From the NCBI GenBank assembly GCA_964369265.1, contig CAYJEV010000057.1, positions 1 to 11,244 of the forward strand: 11,244 nucleotides of DNA, read 5' to 3'. Within the stretch, counting starts at the first letter, position 1, and the number at the start of each line of letters is the position of its first letter. Made by a program: the position numbers and the translations under genes. The notes beneath the pieces were generated by a model. That model was not told the DNA's origin. It saw nothing but the letters and a program-made list of their open reading frames with translations, and ran no database searches. This document shows positions 1 to 5,742 of the stretch, in pieces. The DNA is from DAMCAP01 sp964369265 (GTDB taxonomy: Bacteria > Bacillota > Clostridia > Oscillospirales > Ruminococcaceae).

Positions 1-95
1 GATACATTAACTTTTCACTTTTCATTCTTCATTTTTCACTAAATCTAATATAAATTTTGTTTTACTAAGTAGTTATAAGTGTTGGAAAGCTAATA

Positions 96-587
96 TTAAG
101 CTTTAATGTCAAGATTTTTAACTCCAAACTCTCTCATAATAATCTCGGAAACACCCTTTGCACCAAGACCAGTGAAATGCTTACATTGGGCAGCGTGTGC
201 ACCAACAGAAGTGTCAAACTCTTTAGTTAGTATTCGGCAGCAGTTTGTATTTTTGCCATTGGCTTTTCTAAACCAGTCGTGAAGCTCATTTGTCAGCTCC
301 ATTGTTTTAACAACAGCAGGATCGCCATGCCCTTTATCAGGAGTTGAGCGCCCAAAAATCATGCCTAGCAACATAACACCACCATTTAATGCACCACAAA
401 TGCAACCAGCACTTCCAACACCAACAGCCATGCCTGAAGTCATTGCGATAACTTCTTTTGGAACGTCCATCTCAAAATTATCTATAACAGATGCAACCAA
501 AGCCTCGCAACAAAAAAATCCTCCTGCAAAACCATCTTCAGCATCCTTAAGTATCTTATTTAAGCTAACTTCTTTTTTTATATTCAT
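96..587 (-). CDS. C_GCAxxG_C_C family protein (putative redox protein)
   Basis: Protein of 163 residues with seven cysteines: a CC pair at 26-27, C62 and C64 in the motif GCICGALNGG, a CC pair at 116-117 (NTNCCRIL), and C135 (AAQCKHF). The order of a GC-rich CGAxxGG motif followed by spaced C-terminal cysteines matches the C_GCAxxG_C_C family. These proteins are thought to be redox-active or metal-binding, but no reaction is established. The segment around residues 48-80 is glycine-rich and hydrophobic and could be a buried helix hairpin; there is no signal peptide. The start is supported by a GGAGGG ribosome binding site 6-7 nt upstream on the minus strand. The gene appears monocistronic: the next gene upstream (707-1264) has its own terminator. 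Family assignment is fairly secure; function is unknown. Confidence 0.85.
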   Translation of the reverse strand: MNIKKEVSLNKILKDAEDGFAGGFFCCEALVASVIDNFEMDVPKEVIAMTSGMAVGVGSAGCICGALNGGVMLLGMIFGRSTPDKGHGDPAVVKTMELTNELHDWFRKANGKNTNCCRILTKEFDTSVGAHAAQCKHFTGLGAKGVSEIIMREFGVKNLDIKA

Positions 588-616
588 TTTTAACCCTCCA
601 GAACAGTGTTTTTTAT

Positions 617-645
617 AGTATAACGTTTGTTGAGGCTAAAGTAAA
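617..645 (-). promoter_or_regulatory. Candidate sigma-A promoter for the C_GCAxxG_C_C gene
   Basis: Reading the minus strand, TTTACT (640-645) and TATACT (617-622) are separated by 17 bp and lie about 30 bp upstream of the start codon. The -10 is good and the -35 is moderate (4 of 6). Predicted from consensus only. Confidence 0.45.
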
Positions 646-655
646 ATTGCTAATT

Positions 656-696
656 CATATAGAAAACAAGCAGTTATAGATTTAATCTATAACTGC
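656..696 (-). terminator. Rho-independent terminator after the 707-1264 gene
   Basis: A perfect 12-bp stem, GCAGTTATAGAT (670-681) with ATCTATAACTGC (685-696) and a 3-nt loop, begins 10 bp past the stop codon of the leftward gene. On the minus strand it is followed by a T-rich run (TTGTTTTCT). It separates that gene from the C_GCAxxG_C_C gene, so the two leftward genes are probably independent transcripts. Confidence 0.8.
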
Positions 697-706
697 ATAT
701 TCTGTG

Positions 707-1264
707 TTATCTTGAATTTGTAGTGTTAAAGTCGGCAAGGGCAGTTTCAATCTGTGAAATAGACTCATTAAGGCTTTCTCTAAGCTTTGTATCTGTTTCA
801 GAGGGAGCGCTTTCCGATGGATCTTCAATTTTGTCTGCAAGGCTTTTGTGTTTTTTGCCTTCTTCCTTTTGTTTTGCGAGCGTTTTTGAGGCGCTATATA
901 TATCAGGGAAATTCTCAAGCAGCAACTTTTCGTCTTGAGGCGGAACTTTATCTCCACTAATAATTCGAGTTGCTATCTTTAGGCATTTTAGCAAAACGTC
1001 AAAGGTGTTAATAACGCCCTCGATTTCTGATTTAGAAGCAGCCATTTCAGCCTCAAACTCTTCTTTTTTATTAAGGGCTTCAAGAGCTGCTCTCTTTTCT
1101 TCGAGATAACGCTCAAGTGTGTTTTTATCGTAGTCGTCTAGGGATTTTTGCGAAAAGCTGTCAGCCATTACAACAGTTTTGGCTGATGAGGCTTCATATT
1201 TTTTCTTAATCTCTTTAATGGCATTTCTTTGCCCTTTAATATAAACATCATTCATAACTTTCAT
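707..1264 (-). CDS. Unrecognised lysine/glutamate-rich, coiled-coil-like protein
   Basis: I do not recognise this 185-residue protein. It is highly charged and almost entirely helix-compatible. Residues about 45-85 are rich in Glu, Lys, Ala and Leu (for example YLEEKRAALEALNKKEEF) and look like a coiled coil. Residues 84-102 are more hydrophobic (INTFDVLLKCLKIATRII) and may pack in a helical bundle. Residues 128-160 are a low-complexity hydrophilic linker (KQKEEGKKHK, then Ser/Glu/Pro-rich), followed by a last short helix. There is one cysteine (C94), no signal peptide and no clear membrane segment. The start ATG has a GAGGAGG ribosome binding site 8-9 nt upstream. It ends at a strong terminator and reads as a real single-gene transcript. 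The composition resembles cytosolic scaffold or phage/toxin-immunity-type helical proteins, but that is only an impression. Confidence 0.65.
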   Translation of the reverse strand: MKVMNDVYIKGQRNAIKEIKKKYEASSAKTVVMADSFSQKSLDDYDKNTLERYLEEKRAALEALNKKEEFEAEMAASKSEIEGVINTFDVLLKCLKIATRIISGDKVPPQDEKLLLENFPDIYSASKTLAKQKEEGKKHKSLADKIEDPSESAPSETDTKLRESLNESISQIETALADFNTTNSR

Positions 1265-1522
1265 ATGGCTTTCCTCCTCACAACTCTATAAAATTTGTTA
1301 TATAGTATTTATCGGCTTGTTTGGAGGAAAATTAAGTTGATTTTAGGGAAGGTACTAAAACGTATTCAAATAGCCAGATATCTGATTTTAAAATCCTTTA
1401 GATTATATTGCTTCAATTCCTACCATACCACATAAATAACATATTAACTTTACACAACCTTGCTTTTATCTTTTAGTAATATTTGTTAAAATATTGATAT
1501 TGAAAAACGATTATCCATCAAC

Positions 1523-1564
1523 TTAGCATCACATAAGATTGATACTATAATTGTAAATACAATT
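1523..1564 (+). promoter_or_regulatory. Weak promoter-like signal overlapped by an ATTGTA/TACAAT dyad
   Basis: TTAGCA (1523-1528) and TATAAT (1546-1551) lie 17 bp apart. The -10 overlaps an inverted repeat, AATTGTA (1549-1555) and TACAATT (1558-1564) with a 2-bp centre, which could be an operator. It lies about 200 bp upstream of the dhaL-like gene and just before a hairpin. The -35 matches only 4 of 6, so this is tentative. Confidence 0.3.
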
Positions 1565-1601
1565 TATAAATTTGAATTCTAGTTTTCATCTCATAAATCT
1601 G

Positions 1602-1640
1602 AAATAGAGCTGTCGTACGACGGTTCTATTTTGCTTTTAT
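1602..1640 (+). terminator. Terminator-like hairpin in the leader region
   Basis: AAATAGAGCTGTCGT (1602-1616) pairs along its full length with ACGACGGTTCTATTT (1617-1631), with two G-T wobbles; the central bases would form the loop. It is followed by TTGCTTTT on the plus strand. No plus-strand gene precedes it inside the window. It could therefore end a small RNA or act as an attenuator in a long leader of the downstream operon. Confidence 0.45.
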
Positions 1641-1693
1641 GCACAATTTTTTATAACGATATTTAAGCAATATGATAAATTAGTTCAAATGTA

Positions 1694-1722
1694 TTGAAAA
1701 TATATGGAAATTAAGTTATTAT
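1694..1722 (+). promoter_or_regulatory. Candidate promoter of the kinase-aldolase operon
   Basis: TTGAAA (1694-1699) and TATTAT (1717-1722) are separated by 17 bp, about 30 bp upstream of the first start codon. This gives a short 5' leader that includes the AGGAGG ribosome binding site at 1743-1748. Predicted from consensus only. Confidence 0.5.
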
Positions 1723-1753
1723 ATAGGTATAAAATTTGTGCTAGGAGGAATTT

Positions 1754-2383
1754 ATGCTAACAAAATCTAATATACAATGTATGATGAGCTACACAGCCGA
1801 TCTACTAGAAGAAAACTCAGCAAGATTTAGTGAGATTGATGCAAAATTTGGCGATGGGGATCATGGCATTACTATATCAAAAGTGGCAGGGCTGATAAAA
1901 AATTCAGCAGAAAGCTGGGATTCAGAGTCAATCAAAGGTTATTTCTCTGATCTAGGCATGGCTATACTAGCCGTTAAAGGCGGCAGTGCTGGCCCTTTAT
2001 ATGGCACAATGATTGGCGGACTAACCGAAGACATGGCAGAGGAGTTAAGCGAAGTTTCTCCAAGCGACCTAAAAGCTATGTTTAGTAGTAGCCTTGCTGA
2101 AATGCAAAGCATTAGCACAGCGAAAGTTGGGGATAAAACAATGATGGACGCCCTTATACCAGCTGTACAAGCTGCTAACAATTCAGATGATGACATTGAA
2201 GCAATACTAAAAAATGCCAGCGAAGCAGCTCTGAAAGGCGCAAAAGCTTCAGAGGGCTTTGTTTCAAAGTTTGGGCGAGCAAAGAGCTATAAAGAGCAGA
2301 CTATCGGCACAGCCGATGCAGGAGCTGAAAGCACAGCGACTTTTATTCGTGGTTTATATGAGGGATATTTAAAATCAAAATAA
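1754..2383 (+). CDS. dhaL: DhaL-like dihydroxyacetone kinase subunit (nucleotide-binding)
   Basis: Cytosolic protein of 209 residues, close to the usual DhaL length of about 210. DhaL is the nucleotide-binding partner of DhaK in dihydroxyacetone-type kinases. The metal-nucleotide signature is present as D29, D34, D36 and H37 in the motif FGDGDHG. Further family motifs are GGSAGPLYG (about 76-84), GDKTMMDALIPA (about 126-137) and GRAKSYKEQTIG near residue 175. The start is set by AGGAGG 5 nt upstream. It is the first gene of an operon with dhaK-like (34-bp gap), lsrF-like and VOC genes. No DhaM phosphotransfer subunit is present in the window. Whether phosphate comes from ATP or from the PTS cannot be told here. 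Family is certain; the substrate of the complex is not, and the neighbours suggest something other than dihydroxyacetone. Confidence 0.9.
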   Translation: MLTKSNIQCMMSYTADLLEENSARFSEIDAKFGDGDHGITISKVAGLIKNSAESWDSESIKGYFSDLGMAILAVKGGSAGPLYGTMIGGLTEDMAEELSEVSPSDLKAMFSSSLAEMQSISTAKVGDKTMMDALIPAVQAANNSDDDIEAILKNASEAALKGAKASEGFVSKFGRAKSYKEQTIGTADAGAESTATFIRGLYEGYLKSK

Positions 2384-2417
2384 CCCTTTAAAATAAAAAT
2401 AATGAGGAGATAAACAA

Positions 2418-3410
2418 ATGAAAAAATTCATCAATGATCCAGCAAATTTAACTGACGAACTATTAGACGGGCTTGTAATGTCCAACAAAGAACTGCTAAT
2501 TCGTGGCGAGGATAATCAAATCATTAATAAAAAACTTGAAACTGCTGATAGAGTTACAATAGTAACCTTGGGCGGCTCTGGACATGAGCCAGCAATTAGC
2601 GGCTTTGTTGGCGAGGGAATGGTGGATATATCTGTTGTTGGCGATGTATTTGCAGCTCCTGGTCCGCAAGCTTGTGTAGATGCAGTTAATATGGCTGAAA
2701 AAGGCAAGGGAGTGCTTTTTGTTGTGCTTAACCATGCTGGCGATATGCTTGCTGCTAACATGGCGATGAAGCAGCTAACAAAGGCTGGAGTTAATGTTAA
2801 AAAGCTTGTAACTCAAGAGGATATCTCAAACGCACCAAGAGAAAATGCTGATGATAGAAGAGGTCTTGTTGGTTGCGTTCCTACATATAAAATAGCAGGA
2901 GCTGCTGCTGCTGAGGGCAAGAGCCTAGAGGAAGTATATGAAATTGCAGCAAGATTTGCTGATAATATGGCGACACTTGCTGTTGCAGCAACAGGAGCTA
3001 CTCATCCATCAAACGGAGCGAAGCTTGCTGAACTTGCAGATGACGAAATGGAAATTGGAATGGGTCAGCATGGTGAGGGCGGCGGCGGCCGACAAAAAAT
3101 GAAGTCTGCTAACGAAACAGCTGAAATTATGGTTAACGGCTTAATAAATGACCTTTCCTTAAAATCAGGCGAAAAGATACTGTTAATCATCAACGGCACA
3201 GGCGCAACAACTCTAATGGAGCAACTAATTATTTATCGCCACTGCGAAAATTATCTAAAAGCTAAGGGAATTGAAGTTGTTGCTCAGCAAGTTGGCGAAA
3301 TTTTAACAGTACAAGAGCAAGCTGGCTTCCAAATGTTCATGGCTCGTATGGACGATGAGCTATTAAGACTATGGAATGCGCCTTGTAAAACACCATATTT
3401 AACAAAGTAG
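2418..3410 (+). CDS. dhaK: DhaK-like dihydroxyacetone kinase subunit (substrate-binding)
   Basis: Protein of 330 residues, a little shorter than E. coli DhaK. DhaK binds a short ketone covalently through a histidine hemiaminal and receives phosphate from the DhaL-bound nucleotide. The three key residues fall at the same numbers as in E. coli DhaK: H56 in GGSGHEP, D109 in NHAGD and H218 in GQHGE. Some motifs differ from classical DhaK as I remember it: LNHAGD where KNYTGD is usual, and GEGGGGRQKM after the catalytic histidine where GEPGxxR is usual. This suggests a divergent subfamily, perhaps with a different or larger substrate. A GAGGAGA ribosome binding site precedes the ATG. It lies 34 bp after the DhaL-like gene and 18 bp before the LsrF-like gene. 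Family is sure; substrate specificity is open. Confidence 0.9.
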   Translation: MKKFINDPANLTDELLDGLVMSNKELLIRGEDNQIINKKLETADRVTIVTLGGSGHEPAISGFVGEGMVDISVVGDVFAAPGPQACVDAVNMAEKGKGVLFVVLNHAGDMLAANMAMKQLTKAGVNVKKLVTQEDISNAPRENADDRRGLVGCVPTYKIAGAAAAEGKSLEEVYEIAARFADNMATLAVAATGATHPSNGAKLAELADDEMEIGMGQHGEGGGGRQKMKSANETAEIMVNGLINDLSLKSGEKILLIINGTGATTLMEQLIIYRHCENYLKAKGIEVVAQQVGEILTVQEQAGFQMFMARMDDELLRLWNAPCKTPYLTK

Positions 3411-3428
3411 TAAACGGAGGATATAGCT

Positions 3429-4313
3429 ATGGCAGATAATAGCGGAAACAAATCAGCAAAGAACTTTCACCTAGACACACCAGCTTTAGGTGGAGCAAAT
3501 AGTATAAAAGGGGCATTTGCTTGCGACTGGGGAATGCAGAATAGATTAGCTCGTTTATTTAGGGCAGATTCAGGCAACACAGTTATGCTTGCGTTTGATC
3601 ATGGCTATATAATGGGACCAACTTCAGGGCTTGAAAGGCTTGATATTGCAATACCTCCACTAATGCCGCATGTCGATGTTTTAATGGCGACTAGGGGAGC
3701 GCTAAGAACAAGCATTTCCCCAATGAGCAATGTTGCTAAATGCCTTCGTGTGACATATGATAGCTCTGTTTTGTTTGATGATATGACAAATGGCGGAGGT
3801 ATCTCTTGCGATATTGAAAATGCAATAAGAATGAATGCTGATTGCGTTGCAGTACAAACCTTTATTGGCTCTAAGGGAGAGTCAAGAAGCCTTGAGCTTT
3901 TAAGCCGAACAGTTGATGCTGGAACTAAGTATGGGATACCAACCTTAGGCGTTGTTGCAGTCGGAAAAGAGCTTGAGAGAACTGAGCAGTATTTCTTGTT
4001 AGCAACTAGAATTCTGGCTGAAACTGGAGCTAATATTATCAAGACATATTATTGCGAGGGGCTTGAGAACATAGTTTCTGCCTGTCCAGTTCCTATAGTT
4101 ATTGCTGGAGGAAGGAAAATCCCAGAGCTTGATGCTTTAGAGATGGCTTATAGGGGAATACAGTCTGGCGCAAGGGGCGTTGATATGGGAAGAAACATCT
4201 TCCAATCAGAGTCACCGCTAGGAATGGCAATGGCTATTTCAAAGGTTGTGCATGAAGGCTATAAGGCTAAAGAAGCTTTTGAAGTGTATGAAGAAGTATT
4301 ACATAGCAAATAA
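3429..4313 (+). CDS. lsrF: LsrF/DhnA-type class I aldolase (phospho-ketone thiolase-like)
   Basis: Protein of 294 residues that aligns by eye over its whole length with E. coli LsrF. LsrF cleaves 3-hydroxy-5-phosphonooxypentane-2,4-dione and transfers acetyl to CoA, leaving dihydroxyacetone phosphate in autoinducer-2 breakdown. Shared blocks include DWGMQNRLARLF (33-44), VMLAFDHGY (52-60), GPTSGLERLDI (63-73), the Schiff-base lysine K205 in ANIIKTYY, CPVPIVIAGGRK (near 219-230) and GVDMGRNIFQS. D57 and H58 sit in the usual active-site strand. It is translated from GGAGG upstream of its ATG and lies 18 bp after dhaK and 19 bp before the VOC gene. No luxS, lsrK, lsrG or Lsr transporter is present, so the natural substrate may differ. 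A DHAP-forming aldolase acting on another ketose phosphate is an alternative. Family is strong; the exact reaction is inferred. Confidence 0.88.
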   Translation: MADNSGNKSAKNFHLDTPALGGANSIKGAFACDWGMQNRLARLFRADSGNTVMLAFDHGYIMGPTSGLERLDIAIPPLMPHVDVLMATRGALRTSISPMSNVAKCLRVTYDSSVLFDDMTNGGGISCDIENAIRMNADCVAVQTFIGSKGESRSLELLSRTVDAGTKYGIPTLGVVAVGKELERTEQYFLLATRILAETGANIIKTYYCEGLENIVSACPVPIVIAGGRKIPELDALEMAYRGIQSGARGVDMGRNIFQSESPLGMAMAISKVVHEGYKAKEAFEVYEEVLHSK

Positions 4314-4332
4314 AATATAAAGGAGAACGATT

Positions 4333-4653
4333 ATGTCAGCAACATATATGCATGTTGGAATACCTGTAACAAACAAAAAGCCTAATATGACTTATGTGGA
4401 GGGTATGAAGCTTTGGATGAGCAATCCTGATGATCATGAGTATAAAATTGAGTATTTAAAGTTTGAGGAGGGAACTCCTTTCCCAGAGATTATGCACAAA
4501 AATCCTCATGTGGCTTATAAAGTTGATAATCTAGAAAAGTATATCGAAGATGCTGATCAGCTTATTTTTGGGCCAGCTCAAGCGAGCGAAACTGCAAGGC
4601 TTGCTTTTGTAATTAAAGACGATACAATCATAGAGCTATACGAAGAGAAGTAA
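4333..4653 (+). CDS. Small VOC-superfamily (glyoxalase-fold) protein
   Basis: Protein of 106 residues with two short beta-alpha-beta repeats, typical of vicinal-oxygen-chelate proteins. The expected His/Glu metal-ligand pattern is visible: H7 (YMHVGIPV), E40 (YKIEYLKFE), H59 (NPHVAYKVDNL) and E101 (IIELYEEK). This parallels the four metal ligands of glyoxalase I. Enzymes of this fold isomerise, epimerise or cleave hydroxy-keto compounds through metal-bound enediolates. It is the last gene of the kinase-aldolase operon, 19 bp after the LsrF-like gene, with an AAGGAGA ribosome binding site, and is followed by a strong terminator. By position and chemistry it could do the job that LsrG (an unrelated fold) does in the Lsr route, or epimerise the kinase substrate. 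Ligand assignment is by eye; the reaction is not known. Confidence 0.75.
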   Translation: MSATYMHVGIPVTNKKPNMTYVEGMKLWMSNPDDHEYKIEYLKFEEGTPFPEIMHKNPHVAYKVDNLEKYIEDADQLIFGPAQASETARLAFVIKDDTIIELYEEK

Positions 4654-4707
4654 TAACAATAATAATATCCTGCTCTAAGGATACGAGCGAAAAGGGATTT
4701 TAAAAAG

Positions 4708-4737
4708 GAGATGTGATAATTCACATCTCTTTTTTTT
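4708..4737 (+). terminator. Rho-independent terminator of the kinase-aldolase operon
   Basis: A perfect 9-bp stem, GAGATGTGA (4708-4716) with TCACATCTC (4721-4729) and loop TAAT, is followed by eight T (4730-4737). An upstream A-run could also pair with the T-tract, so it may work in both directions. It cleanly separates the two rightward operons. Confidence 0.92.
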
Positions 4738-4779
4738 ATCGGCATTAAAGATTTATAATAATTTTATTTTCAAAAACCC

Positions 4780-4810
4780 TTGACTTGGAGTTAACTCCAT
4801 AGTGTATAAT
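4780..4810 (+). promoter_or_regulatory. MerR-type promoter with 19-bp spacer and palindromic operator
   Basis: TTGACT (4780-4785) and TATAAT (4805-4810) are separated by 19 bp, longer than the usual 17. The spacer holds the perfect 14-bp palindrome TGGAGTTAACTCCA (4786-4799). This is the arrangement that MerR-family activators need to untwist. The palindrome closely resembles, from memory, AdhR/NmlR boxes of the form CTTGACTTGGAGTTAACTC. A MerR regulator is the second gene of the operon it drives, which points to autoregulation. The start codon of the ECF S gene follows 28 bp after the -10. Confidence 0.88.
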
Positions 4811-4838
4811 AATGTAAAATAAAATTTGGAGGAAAACA

Positions 4839-5378
4839 ATGAATTATTCTAACACAACAAAATTAACCTTATCTGGCTTCTTTTTGGCTTTAGGACTGGT
4901 ACTGCCTTTTCTAATAGGGCAAATACCACAAATTGGAAGCATGCTTTCACCAATGCACTTCCCAGTTTTGATATGCGCATTATTGCTAGGAGGAAAATAT
5001 GGAATGGCAGTTGGCTTTGTTTCGCCAATTTTGCGCTCGCTTTTATTTGGTATGCCGCCACTATTCCCAGTTGCAATAGCAATGGCATTTGAAATGGCAG
5101 TTTATGGTTTAGTTGCATCGCTAATCTATTTTAGTGGCGAGAGAAGCATAACAAGACTATACATAAGCCTTATCACAGCGATGATTGCTGGAAGAATAGT
5201 ATGGGGGGCAGTTCAGTTCATACTTCTTGCAAGCACAGGCGGAAGCTTCACCTTCCAAATGTTCATATCTGGAGCTTTAATATATGCAATACCAGGGATC
5301 ATTGCTCAGCTAATTATTGTTCCTATGATTGTAGTGGCAGTTGAAAAGTCATCTCTTGGCAAGAGGAGCATTGCTTAA
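4839..5378 (+). CDS. ECF transporter S component (substrate-binding membrane protein)
   Basis: Protein of 179 residues with about six hydrophobic segments (roughly 9-27, 40-52, 54-70, 76-98, 107-131 and 143-168), the size and topology of an ECF S component. Conserved blocks include the segment from PQIGSMLSPMHFPVL to GGKYG near residues 30-55, RSLLFGMPPLFPVAIAMAF (66-84) and AGRIVWG (117-123). S components bind a vitamin or other micronutrient and dock with a shared energising module (EcfA, EcfA', EcfT). Those genes are not in this window, so it probably uses a module encoded elsewhere. The start has GGAGG 7 nt upstream. It is the first gene behind the MerR-type promoter and shares one base with the next gene (TAATG), a sign of translational coupling. 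Substrate cannot be named; the co-transcribed kinase suggests a compound trapped by phosphorylation. Confidence 0.85.
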   Translation: MNYSNTTKLTLSGFFLALGLVLPFLIGQIPQIGSMLSPMHFPVLICALLLGGKYGMAVGFVSPILRSLLFGMPPLFPVAIAMAFEMAVYGLVASLIYFSGERSITRLYISLITAMIAGRIVWGAVQFILLASTGGSFTFQMFISGALIYAIPGIIAQLIIVPMIVVAVEKSSLGKRSIA

Positions 5379-5737
5379 TGACAATAGCACAAGTTAGTGA
5401 GAAATATGGTTTAACGCCAGACACACTAAGGTATTATGAAAAGATAGGGCTTATCTCTCCCATTAGCAGGACTTCTGGGGGAATAAGAAACTATAGCGAA
5501 GAAGACTGCAACTGGATACAATTCATACGTTGCATGAGAAACGCTGGGCTTCCAATAGATGTTTTAGTTCAGTATATGGATTTGTTTAGGCAGGGAAGCC
5601 ATACAGCAGGGCAGAGAAAAGAAATTCTGCTTGAGCAGAAGGAAATACTTCTTGAAACTATAGCAAAGCAACAAGAAATTGTTTCAAGGCTAGAACGCAA
5701 GATAAAGCTTTGCGAAAAAGAAATTGAACAAGGATAG
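5378..5737 (+). CDS. MerR-family transcriptional regulator (AdhR/NmlR-like, Cys52)
   Basis: Protein of 119 residues with the MerR layout: an N-terminal winged helix-turn-helix (MTIAQVSEKYGLTPDTLRYYEKIGL), a second DNA-contact wing around GGIRNYSEED, and a C-terminal antiparallel coiled-coil helix (about 80-118) for dimerisation. It carries C52 in the motif FIRCMRNAGL, where AdhR and NmlR have their reactive cysteine for aldehydes or other electrophiles; C44 lies nearby and another cysteine is near the C-terminus. It lacks a large effector domain, as these short regulators do. Its ATG overlaps the ECF S stop codon by one base, and AAGAGGA lies upstream within the S gene. It probably binds the palindrome at 4786-4799 and controls its own operon. 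Family and operator match well; the inducer is inferred. Confidence 0.92.
   Translation: MTIAQVSEKYGLTPDTLRYYEKIGLISPISRTSGGIRNYSEEDCNWIQFIRCMRNAGLPIDVLVQYMDLFRQGSHTAGQRKEILLEQKEILLETIAKQQEIVSRLERKIKLCEKEIEQG
5730..5734 (+). promoter_or_regulatory. Ribosome binding site deciding the kinase start
   Basis: AAGGA (5730-5734) lies 8 nt before the ATG at 5743 but only 2 nt before the in-frame GTG at 5737. The spacing favours the ATG. Confidence 0.6.
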
Positions 5738-5742
5738 TGAAT

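Larger units (their letters stand above)
1265..1753. other. Divergent intergenic region, no gene seen
   Basis: This AT-rich 489-bp stretch separates a leftward gene from the rightward kinase-aldolase operon. I see no convincing ORF. It contains short palindromes at 1375-1384 (CAGATATCTG) and 1384-1395 (GATTTTAAAATC), a promoter-like signal with an operator-like dyad (1523-1564), a terminator-like hairpin (1602-1631) and a promoter close to the operon (1694-1722). The last three are listed separately. No recognisable riboswitch or tRNA was found. Confidence 0.6.

Noticed and set aside
1..40. Repeated TTTTCACT/TTTTCATT tract at the left edge as a designed repeat
   Set aside because: It is short, low-complexity AT-rich DNA at the window edge with no defined unit; not enough to call.
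1375..1395. Back-to-back palindromes CAGATATCTG and GATTTTAAAATC as operators
   Set aside because: They are short, AT-rich and more than 100 bp from either gene start with no promoter overlap; chance is likely.
3605..4042. A 145-codon open frame on the minus strand inside the LsrF-like gene
   Set aside because: It is antisense to a gene with clear family motifs throughout, shows no ribosome binding site of its own that I could see, and resembles no known protein.
5737..5742. GTG at 5737 as the kinase start, overlapping the MerR stop codon
   Set aside because: The only ribosome binding site (AAGGA, 5730-5734) is 2 nt from this GTG but 8 nt from the ATG at 5743.
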